A stretch of DNA of 64,000 nucleotides from Candidatus Wallbacteria bacterium (GTDB lineage Bacteria > Muiribacteriota > UBA6191 > JACPRK01). Positions 8,611-15,623 of this stretch are shown here, piece by piece. A program made the position numbers and the translations under genes. Each line of letters opens with the position of its first letter. The first letter of the stretch is position 1. The stretch is taken from NCBI GenBank assembly GCA_016213845.1, contig JACQZN010000011.1, positions 93,885-157,884 on the forward strand, in the 5' to 3' direction. The notes under the pieces were generated by a model. That model saw nothing but the letters and a program-made list of their open reading frames with translations. It was not told where the DNA came from and did not search any database.

Positions 8611-9934
8611 CTAGCGGGGGACGCCTTCGAGGCGATTGAGCGCCTCGACGACGACCTCGTGACCCGGTGAGCGTGCGTGGAAGTCGACCCACTGCCGTGC
8701 CCTGGAGAGGGCTCCGGGTGTGGCAACGCCCGACCAGCGGTGAAGGGTTCTGCCAATGACCGCCAGCAGAACCGACCCATCGGGGGAATAGGTAGCAGCA
8801 GTCACGAACAGCCCGTATGCGAGCTGAGTGCTCGGTTCCTGGGGACCCACCAGGCCGGTGAAGGCCGCGGAATGGTGAAGCTGCCAGCCTGTGGTCAATG
8901 ACAGTTACATCTTCGCCACAGCGGCTCTGCGGCCGGATGTCGGGCTGGAGAGGCTCCCAGTCCGTCCCGTCCCATTCCCACAGATCGTCGAGAGGTGCCC
9001 GCAGCCCTTGCCCTCCGAAGAGCAGCACCCGCCTCCTCCTCTCGTCGCAGGTCAACGCGTGGAACGATCGAGGCGGGGGGCTGGAACGCGGCGATTTGTG
9101 AGTCCAATCGTCTCCGTCGTACACCCAGGTCTCGGCCAGGACTCGGGATTGAGTCGCGCTCTGCTCTCCGCCGAAGAGAACAATCCGCTTCCGAGCGCTC
9201 GAATAGGCCATGCCCGCCAGGAATCGCCCTGGAGGCGACTGCGGAGGCTTCAGGCGAATCCACTCCTTTCCCACTAGCTCCCACGTATCGGAAAGGGCGT
9301 CCGTTCCGTCGAAGCCACCAAATAGCACCATGCGCTTTCTCACGGGGTCGTAGGCCATGGAGTGGCCAGCTCGAGGGGGCGGAGCCGTTCCCGTGTTTTC
9401 GCGACTCCACGCGCTACCATCCCACGTCCAAAGGTCGTCCATGCGGTAATTGCCAGAGCGGCCACCGAACAAGACGAGCATACCTCGGTCCGGATCGAAC
9501 ACGAGCGAGTGCCCGAATCGGGCTCCTAGTACTCGAGGCAAATCCCGCCGTTCCCATTGGCCGGACCTCAGCTCCCAATGGTCCATGGGCAATGTCTCGA
9601 GCCTGGCATCACAGCCGCCGATCAGCACGACGCACTCTCGCACGGGGTCGTACGCCATCGCGCCCCTCAAACGCGACGGAGGCCGCCGGGCCGAGGCGAC
9701 CTGCCGCCACCGGTCAGGACCCCACTCCCAGGTGTCGCTGGTGGCTTCGAGCTCCCCATCTCCGCAGAGACAGATGAACCGAGCCCGCTTCAAGTCATAG
9801 GCAGCCGCCAGGTCCGAGTGGCACGGTCTCGGAGAAACGAGGTGCGTCAAGTCATCCACGCCGGCACCTGCAATGCCCGAAAATGCGACCAAGCGAGCCA
9901 GAGCAGGCCCACTCGGGCATGCGGGACGCGGCAT
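8611..9934 (-). pseudogene. Kelch-repeat beta-propeller protein, frameshifted near its 3' end
   Basis: From ATG 9934 the frame encodes at least five kelch/galactose-oxidase-type blades of the form AYDPVRKRMVLFGG...DTWEL, typical of a propeller used in binding. No signal peptide is evident with this start. Near 8890-8900 the kelch pattern stops and this frame becomes Arg/Pro-rich, non-protein-like sequence. An overlapping frame from about 8898 to the TAG at 8611 instead gives credible protein (TAATYSPDGSVLLAVIGRT) and ends just before the palindromic repeats. The simplest reading is a one- or two-base indel that broke the gene; a sequencing error is the alternative. Palindromic repeats flank the gene on both sides, as if it arrived as a unit. 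Confidence 0.65.
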
Positions 9935-9964
9935 GTTGCAGTCTGGGTTGTCACGCGAGAGAGA

Positions 9965-10029
9965 AATGGGGGCAAGTCGACTGGACCCAGTTACTCACGA
10001 GAGTCTAGTGCGTCGATCGCCCGACGCAC
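9965..10029. repeat. 28-bp palindromic repeat copy plus adjacent perfect stem-loop
   Basis: A 28-bp copy of the GGGGCAAGTCGA family lies at 9965-9992; here the right arm is the diverged TGGACCCAGTT form. It is followed by a separate perfect inverted repeat, GTGCGTCG (10008-10015) with CGACGCAC (10022-10029). The stretch just before the next copy (GACGCACG-AA-ATTGGGGC) resembles the one before the copy at 11730 (GACGCACGCGAAG-AATTGGGGC), so the repeated unit is larger than 28 bp. It lies upstream of the kelch gene start. Confidence 0.8.
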
Positions 10030-10031
10030 GA

Positions 10032-10047
10032 AATTGGGGCAAGTCGA
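10032..10047. repeat. Left half of a palindromic repeat split by the insertion sequence
   Basis: The sequence AATTGGGGCAAGTCGA is the left 16 bp of a 28-bp repeat. Its right 12 bp (GTGGCCCCGATT) is found at 11684-11695, on the other side of the inserted element. The central TCGA (10044-10047) is duplicated at 11680-11683. Confidence 0.85.
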
Positions 10048-10119
10048 GAGCCTGTTGCATAAACCGAAATCCCCTGACGCACGGTAGTAGTGGGAGGCAA
10101 GCGTTCGGAGGGATTTCTG

Positions 10120-11563
10120 ATGGCCTACAATTTTCGACCGTTCAACCGCGATCAGCTGTATCTGTTGCCCCCGCGATCAGCTGTATCTGTTGCCCCCGTC
10201 GATGAGGGACTGGATTCGGGAGGATGACCTCGTCTGGCTGGTCCTGGATGCAGTTGGGGAACTGGACCTCACGGAGTTTCTGCTGAAGTACCGCAGCGAC
10301 GGCCGAGGAGCATCCGCCTTCGATCCGTCGATGATGGTGGCGCTGCTGCTCTATGCGTACGCGATGGGTGTGCGCTCGTCGCGCAAGATCGAGCGGCTTT
10401 GCGAGCGGGATGCGGCCTTCCGCATCGTGTCCGGAGATCAGAGACCGGACCATACGACAATCGCCCGCTACCGGGCCAACAACGAGAAGGAGCTTTCGAA
10501 GCTCTTCACGCAGGTGCTGTTCCTGTGCAGGAAGGCCGGTCTGGGGAAGGTTGGGAAGGTGGCCTTGGATGGGACGAAGCTGAAGGCCAACGCGGCGCTG
10601 GATGCGAACAGGAAGTACAAGAAGCTCCTCGAAGAGGAGCAGCGACTGCTCAAGGAGGAAGCCGAGCGGATGCTCAAAGAGGCCGCCGAGGAAGACACGC
10701 GGGAAGATGCGCTCTACGGCCAGGAGAAGCGTGGCGATGAGTTACCTGAGCCTCTGAGAAAACCAGAAAGCCGTCTGGCGCGGCTGCGGGAGGCCAAGAG
10801 GCAACTGGAAGAGGAGGCCGCCGAGGAAGTGGTGGCTTACGAAGAGCGGATGGCCGAGCGGGCCAAGCGCGAAGTCGAGACGGGGAAGAAGGTCCGAGGC
10901 CCCAAGCCGAAGGCCCCGGATGGGGAGCCCGATGCCGAGGCCAAGGCGAACACGACGGATACAGAGAGCCGCATCATGCTCGGACGCGATGGCTACGTGC
11001 AGGGCTACAACGCCCAGGCCGTGGTGAGCGAAGACCAACTCATCCTGGCCGCCGAGGTCATCCCGATCGCCAGCGACTATCATCAGCTCTTTCCGATGTT
11101 GAAAGCTGCCGGCGAGAACCTCCAGGAGGCCGGCTACAAGGAGAAGATCAAGGTCGCCTTGGCCGATGCGGGCTACTGCGTCGAAGAGGAACTTGCCCAC
11201 ATACCTGAGGGGATGCCTGAGTTGTTTGTAGCCCTCAGCAACGACAAGACGGCGCGCCAGAGCTTGCGAGACAAACCGCACCCCAGAGGTCGCATCCCGA
11301 AGAACCTGACAGCTCGCCAGCGGATGGAGCGACGGCTCGCAACGAAACGAGGACAGACTCTCTACAAGCCGAGAAAGTGCATCGTGGAGCCCGTCTTTGG
11401 ACAGATCAAAAGTGAGCGAGGGACGCGTCAGTTCCAGCGACGAGGTCTACGAGCCTGTCAGAGCGAATGGAACATCCTCTGCACAGCTCACAACCTGATG
11501 AAACTCTGGAGAGCTGGAAGACGGCGCGGACAACCGTTCAACAAGGTGGTCGGGACCCAGTAG
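10120..11563 (+). pseudogene. IS1182-family transposase, frameshifted by a 25-bp tandem duplication
   Basis: The natural start is ATG 10120, preceded by GGAGGG, giving MAYNFRPFNRDQLYLLPP, the usual opening of this family. A 25-bp unit (10146-10170) is then repeated exactly (10171-10195), shifting the frame by one. The remaining 450 or so residues are intact in the other frame, from about 10190 to TAG 11563. They include the HTH-like region (RSSRKIERLCERDAAFRIV), the DDE motifs VALDGTKLKANAA, ALADAGYC and CIVEPVFGQIKSERG, and a long Glu/Lys-rich coiled insertion between the first two acidic residues. TTG 10190 or ATG 10202 might allow a shortened product, but the conserved N-terminus would be missing, so the copy is probably inactive. 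Confidence 0.85.
10146..10195 (+). repeat. Perfect 25-bp tandem duplication inside the transposase gene
   Basis: Two identical adjacent 25-bp units begin CCGCGATCAG and end TTGCCC. Because 25 is not a multiple of three, the second copy shifts the reading frame. Deleting one copy joins LYLLPP directly to SMRDWIREDD and restores a normal family N-terminus. Confidence 0.95.
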
Positions 11564-11679
11564 GGCACCGACCAGCGTCCCAGAAACAAGCCGCGGCACC
11601 CAGAACTCAAAAGTCGCCAGCCCCTACGGCGGCGGTCGCCGCCCGACCCTACCCGAACCCGGGTTCGTGCAACAGGCTC

Positions 11680-11757
11680 TCGAGTGGCCCCGATTTTCTT
11701 CGCGACGATGGTCGCCGACGCACGCGAAGAATTGGGGCAAGTCGACTGGACCCAGTT
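11680..11757. repeat. Right half of split repeat, inverted repeat, and a further 28-bp copy
   Basis: TCGA (11680-11683) is the duplicated target site, and 11684-11695 completes the interrupted palindromic repeat. CTTCGCG (11698-11704) and CGCGAAG (11723-11729) form another inverted repeat, followed by a 28-bp copy at 11730-11757 with the TGGACCCAGTT right arm. The segment ends about 40 bp before the cytochrome gene and contains no open gene. Confidence 0.8.
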
Positions 11758-11813
11758 TCTTTCTGGCTGTAGGCTGGGCGGGGGCGTCGTCTCATCGAAT
11801 GTGCTTAGTCGAC

Positions 11814-13613
11814 ATGCGCCGGCTGTTTCTCGGAATCGTGGCGTACCAGCTCGTGAGCGGGCTGGCGTTCTGGTGGCTAGGGGATGGCGGGGCTGGTGTG
11901 CAGGCGGCCGTGCTGGTTCATGTGGGGCTGGGGCTGGCGGCGGGGGCGCTCGTGGGGCCGTATCTGCGTGGTCACGTGCCGCGCGTCTGGAAGTCGCCAC
12001 GGGTGACGATGCGACTGCTGGGCATCGGCGGGGCGGCGGGGACGGTCGCGGCGGCGGGATCGGGGATGTGGATGGCCGGGACAGCGCTCTGGGGGGGCTG
12101 GGTGGGCGAGACGCTGGCGCTGGTCCACAGGTACGCAGGAATGGTGGCGGGGACGGGGCTGGCACTGCACCTGGCGCTGGCCGCGCGCCGGCCGGCTGGG
12201 CGAAGCGCGGTTGCCGAGGCACTGTCAGGAGCGGGGGTGGGCGGTGCAGCGGCCGCGGTCGCGGTGGCGGCGCTAGCGATTGCGGCGCCGGCGCTCACTC
12301 CCCTGCCTCGAGCCGACAGGGCGGGCCAGGCGCTTTCGACGGCCGGGAGGTTCTTCGACAGGCCACCGCCAGCGAACCGATCCTGCGGAACCGCCGGGTG
12401 CCACGAGCAGCTGTATACCGAGTGGCGGGAAGGACCCCACGGGCAGGCGGATCGCGATCCCTACTACCGAGCGCTCCAGTCGCGACTTGTCGGCGGCAAG
12501 GCCGCGCCTCGGATCGGTCTCTGCCTGGAGTGCCACGACCCGAGTCTGCTGGTGACGGGCCAGTTCGAGCTCGGAGCGGTCCCGGTCCAGACCGGGGAGG
12601 CGGTGTCCTGCTATGCCTGCCATGCAATGGCGCGTGCAGATGGCAAGCGCGAACGAGCCAACTACGCGGTGGCTCCGCCGCCCGGTGGCGCCAGCGAGGA
12701 TTCCGGACTGGGCAGGTTTCTGGTGCGGGCTTGGCCCGCCAGCCACCGGCGCCGCTATGGCAGAGCGCTCTACGAGCGGTCGGCACTGTGTTCGGCCTGT
12801 CACCGTGCCACCGTGAACGAGGAGATCCCCGGCTTCGGCACGCTGCGGATCGAGAATCCCTTCCAGCGCTGGGAGCTGGCCCGAGTGAAGCCGCTTTGCC
12901 AGGACTGTCACATGGGCACGCGCAAGAGCGAGACCTATCCCTCCCATCGCTCACATCGCTTCGAGGCCTCTGCGGTGCCGCCGGGGGTAGGGCCGGAGCA
13001 GCGGAGCGCGGTCGAGCGCATGCTATCGGGGAGTTCGGGTGTGCCGGATATCCGCGGAGGATCGAGCACGGACCCGCTGTTTGCGCTTTCGGCGGGCGGG
13101 CTTTCGGGCACAACGGGAGCGGGCGAGCTGCACGTCACGCTGACGGATCTCGGCCGGATCGGTCACCAGTTCCCGGCAGGGGCGGTCGATTTGCAGCGGG
13201 TGTGGCTCGAAGCCCAGCTAACGGACCCGAGCGGGACCGAGCTGGCGCGCTGGGGCGAGGTCGAGCCTGGGGGAGCGCTTCTGCCCGGAACGCCGGTCTT
13301 CCGGAGGCCGGGCGCGGTGGCGACGGGAGAACCGGAAGGCTCGCCGTTCGGGTGGCTTCGACCGGAGGAATCGGTGAGGCTGACTCTGAAGCTTCCAGCC
13401 ACTTTCGACCGAGGGCGGCTCGTGGGCAGCCGGCTTCAGGGCTCGCTCTGCTACCGCAAGCTGCACGGGGCGGCGATTACGCGGCTTGACCCTGATGGAG
13501 GTGGGTTGGGGCTGCCTCAGCGGCAGGTGATAGGCAGGCTCGATGAGGTGCTCGGGAGGGGGAGATGGAAGATAGAAGGTGGACGGCGGCGGGGACGCGA
13601 CGGCGGGGGCTAG
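11814..13613 (+). CDS. Membrane cytochrome: b-type-like anchor fused to a multihaem cytochrome c domain
   Basis: About 599 residues from ATG 11814; an in-frame ATG at 11799 is possible and neither has a strong ribosome site. The first 160 residues hold about five membrane segments. Histidines sit inside or at the edge of some of them (VLVHVGLGL, LVHRYAGMVAGTGLALHLAL), as in b-type haem anchors. The exported part has four CXXCH motifs, CLECH (237), CYACH (266), CSACH (326) and CQDCH (362), plus an unusual CX4CH, CGTAGCH (191-197), at the position of a first haem. A beta-rich C-terminal domain with GHQFPAG follows, typical of cytochrome c554-like proteins. Likely role: moving electrons between the quinone pool and periplasmic or outer partners. 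The last 20 residues are repeat-derived. Confidence 0.85.
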   Translation: MRRLFLGIVAYQLVSGLAFWWLGDGGAGVQAAVLVHVGLGLAAGALVGPYLRGHVPRVWKSPRVTMRLLGIGGAAGTVAAAGSGMWMAGTALWGGWVGETLALVHRYAGMVAGTGLALHLALAARRPAGRSAVAEALSGAGVGGAAAAVAVAALAIAAPALTPLPRADRAGQALSTAGRFFDRPPPANRSCGTAGCHEQLYTEWREGPHGQADRDPYYRALQSRLVGGKAAPRIGLCLECHDPSLLVTGQFELGAVPVQTGEAVSCYACHAMARADGKRERANYAVAPPPGGASEDSGLGRFLVRAWPASHRRRYGRALYERSALCSACHRATVNEEIPGFGTLRIENPFQRWELARVKPLCQDCHMGTRKSETYPSHRSHRFEASAVPPGVGPEQRSAVERMLSGSSGVPDIRGGSSTDPLFALSAGGLSGTTGAGELHVTLTDLGRIGHQFPAGAVDLQRVWLEAQLTDPSGTELARWGEVEPGGALLPGTPVFRRPGAVATGEPEGSPFGWLRPEESVRLTLKLPATFDRGRLVGSRLQGSLCYRKLHGAAITRLDPDGGGLGLPQRQVIGRLDEVLGRGRWKIEGGRRRGRDGGG

Positions 13614-13666
13614 GGCGGGGGCTGGGGCTAGGGCTAGGGCTAGGGCGGGGGCGCGAGGGCGGGGGC
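13605..13666 (+). repeat. G-rich GGGCTA repeat
   Basis: A run of GGGGGCTAGGGC-type units with at least eight G-tracts of three or more, including three consecutive GGGCTA hexamers. It overlaps the last codons and the TAG stop of the cytochrome gene. The tract is compatible with G-quadruplex formation on the + strand. At about 13678-13703 it grades into a TCTCGATTC-type repeat. Confidence 0.85.
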
Positions 13667-13793
13667 TGGATCAGGGCTCCTCGATTCTCGAGTCTCGATT
13701 CTTCCCCTCTGGTACTCTGGGTTACGAATTTCTAACCTTTGCTGGCGGTGGGCGGTCCTGGATATCGGCGAGGTCGGGTTCGTGGAGGAAGAG

Positions 13794-15008
13794 ATGCAGC
13801 GAAAGACGGTTGGAACGCGGACGGGTTTGTCCCTGGCGGAGATCCTCATTGCCACGGTGATCTTCGCCGTGGCGGGGATTCCGCTCTACCAGGTGATGAG
13901 CGTGGGGATGCGCGGGGCGGAGCGCACTCGCGATCACATGATCGCCTATGCGATCGCGGAGAAGATCCAGGAGCAGCTGAACCAGATGCTCCATGACGAG
14001 AAGCAGCGCCAGCAGGCGATCGACTTCCAGCAGCCGGCGCCTGCGCCGGTGACTTCGATCCCATTCCTGGAGACGCTGAAGCTGAGCGTACAGACGGCGG
14101 TCGCGGCGCTGCCGAACGCGAAGCCTGGCGACACGGTGGCGGCGCTGGCGGCGCTCAACAACTTCAAGTACGCCGTCACGAGCAAGCTCGACAAGCCTGC
14201 CGGCGCCCCCGAAGCGGTCTGGCTCTCCAAGGAGATCACGGTCAGCTGGCTCGACGGCCGCGGCAAGGAGAAGAAGGTCGACCTGGCCGCCACCTTCACG
14301 AACACGGAGATTTACCACCAGGTCGTGAAGGAGAGCTACCGCAACGCTCAGAGCATCACGGACCAGATCATGCAGAACATCATGAACAAGCGCCAGCAGC
14401 CGCTCGTGAAGTACGACACGACGAAGCTGAAGGACGAGCTGCGGACGCCGATGAAGTCCAACGAGTTCATGGACCCGGACCCCTGGTACAAGGGCTACCT
14501 CGAAAGTGACGCCCGACTGACGGTTCGCGCGCGGCTGGGCACCGAGGGGCAGACCAGCGACGAGCGCATGGCGGTGAAGGAAGCGGCGCTGGCACAGTTC
14601 TTCGGCTTCACGGCCGACCAGGCGAAGGTGAGGACGTACGACCTCAAGAACGAAGCAGAAGAGGTCGTGAAGCGGGTTGAGAACCTGCCGCGTTACAGCG
14701 ACGACTTCGCCGAGTTGAAGGGCGTCGAAGGGGTCGGAGTGCGCCCGCCGGGCAAGCCGGGCGCCTACGCCTGCCTCAACTGCCACTCGCCCCAGTTCTT
14801 CGCGACGCTCGACGAGGGCTATCTCTCCATCCCGAAGGACTACCTGGCCTACAAGGGGCCGGACGGGCGTACCGGGATGCAGGTCCTCGAAGAGTACCTG
14901 CAGATCCTCAAGGACAACAAAGGGATCACGGACGCGGAGTACAAGACCTACCTGGCCCACCTCAAGAGCCCCGACTGCGGGACGTGCGCCGGCGCACCGT
15001 CGAAGTAA
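13794..15008 (+). CDS. Type IV pilin-like (pseudopilin) protein with a c-type haem-binding motif
   Basis: About 404 residues from ATG 13794, which has a GGAGGA ribosome site 4-5 bp upstream. The N-terminus is a class III prepilin signal: a charged leader, then TG before LSLAEILIATVIFAVAG. Glu is at mature position 5, but Leu replaces the usual Phe at position 1. The body is long for a pseudopilin and mostly helical. At residues 327-331 there is CLNCH, a canonical c-type haem attachment motif, and the C-terminus has a further CGTC pair (395-398). It heads a three-gene operon with a PulJ/GspJ-like protein (12 bp downstream) and a PilX/GspK-like protein, and lies 180 bp after a multihaem cytochrome gene. 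Whether haem is bound is inference. Confidence 0.85.
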   Translation: MQRKTVGTRTGLSLAEILIATVIFAVAGIPLYQVMSVGMRGAERTRDHMIAYAIAEKIQEQLNQMLHDEKQRQQAIDFQQPAPAPVTSIPFLETLKLSVQTAVAALPNAKPGDTVAALAALNNFKYAVTSKLDKPAGAPEAVWLSKEITVSWLDGRGKEKKVDLAATFTNTEIYHQVVKESYRNAQSITDQIMQNIMNKRQQPLVKYDTTKLKDELRTPMKSNEFMDPDPWYKGYLESDARLTVRARLGTEGQTSDERMAVKEAALAQFFGFTADQAKVRTYDLKNEAEEVVKRVENLPRYSDDFAELKGVEGVGVRPPGKPGAYACLNCHSPQFFATLDEGYLSIPKDYLAYKGPDGRTGMQVLEEYLQILKDNKGITDAEYKTYLAHLKSPDCGTCAGAPSK

Positions 15009-15020
15009 GGAGCTGCACGC

Positions 15021-15551
15021 ATGCGACGCAATCGGACGCCAAGAAAGGGTTTCACCGTCGTCGAGCTGGCCGTCGGGCTGGGGATCTTCCTGCTGGTGCT
15101 GGCAGGGTTCGCGGCCCTCTATTACGGGCAAGGCCGCCAGGCCGAGCGGCTGGGCCAGAAGGCGGACCTGGCCGACCAGGCCCGGGGCGCCTGGTTCCGC
15201 ATGACGGAGGAGATCCGCACCGGCATCGATCTCATGCACCCGATCGTCGGTTCCAGCCCGGCGCCGTATCTGCTCTTCACCAATGACAAGTACGAGCTGG
15301 TCGCTTACTGGGTGGAGAAGTTCAAGCTCCCCGAGCGCCCCAACCAGGAGTTTCGGCGCCTGATGCGCCTGAATTTCAACGACAAGGCGGGTCGCAAGTC
15401 CGAAACCGTGGCGCCCTTCGTGGAGAAGGTGCAGTTCGTCCGCAAGGGACCTCAGTCGGTCGACCTCGAGTTCACCTTCAAGGACGCCGACGGGAACAAC
15501 CTGGTTCTCACCTCCGGGATCACGGTGCGCAACGCCGTGGCGGTGAACTGA
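15021..15551 (+). CDS. PulJ/GspJ-like minor pseudopilin
   Basis: A 176-residue protein starting at ATG 15021 (AAGGAG at 15007-15012). It has a canonical prepilin peptidase site: leader MRRNRTPRKG, then FTVVELAVGLGIFLLVLAG, with Glu at mature position 5. The hydrophobic helix is followed by a region typical of J-type minor pseudopilins (WFRMTEEIRTGIDL), which usually form the pilus or pseudopilus tip. It is the second gene of the operon beginning at 13794 and is followed 72 bp later by a PilX-like gene. It probably assembles with its neighbours into a tip complex of a type II secretion or type IV pilus-like machine; no assembly ATPase or secretin is encoded in this window. Confidence 0.85.
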   Translation: MRRNRTPRKGFTVVELAVGLGIFLLVLAGFAALYYGQGRQAERLGQKADLADQARGAWFRMTEEIRTGIDLMHPIVGSSPAPYLLFTNDKYELVAYWVEKFKLPERPNQEFRRLMRLNFNDKAGRKSETVAPFVEKVQFVRKGPQSVDLEFTFKDADGNNLVLTSGITVRNAVAVN

Positions 15552-15623
15552 AGGCCAGGGGCCTCGAAACAGTCACGAACTCACAACACTGTCACCGGCC
15601 CAGGCCGGGAGGGAAGGCTGAAC

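Larger units (their letters stand above)
10048..11679 (+). mobile_element. IS1182-type insertion sequence
   Basis: A 1632-bp element bounded by perfect 12-bp terminal inverted repeats, GAGCCTGTTGCA (10048-10059) and TGCAACAGGCTC (11668-11679). A 4-bp direct duplication TCGA flanks it at 10044-10047 and 11680-11683. It carries a single DDE transposase frame. Removing the element and one TCGA restores a 28-bp palindromic repeat, which is direct evidence for the insertion event and its exact target. The family assignment rests on the transposase N-terminus (FRPFNRDQLYLLPP) and DDE motifs. Confidence 0.9.

Noticed and set aside
9965..11757. CRISPR-like spacing of 28-bp repeats with 34-39-bp intervals once the insertion sequence is removed
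   Set aside because: Only three units, the repeats differ in their right arm, the intervals share sequence and form hairpins unlike independent spacers, and no cas gene is present.
13605..13666. Telomere-like GGGCTA repeats marking the end of a linear replicon
   Set aside because: The tract is internal, short, overlaps a coding end and is flanked by ordinary genes on both sides.
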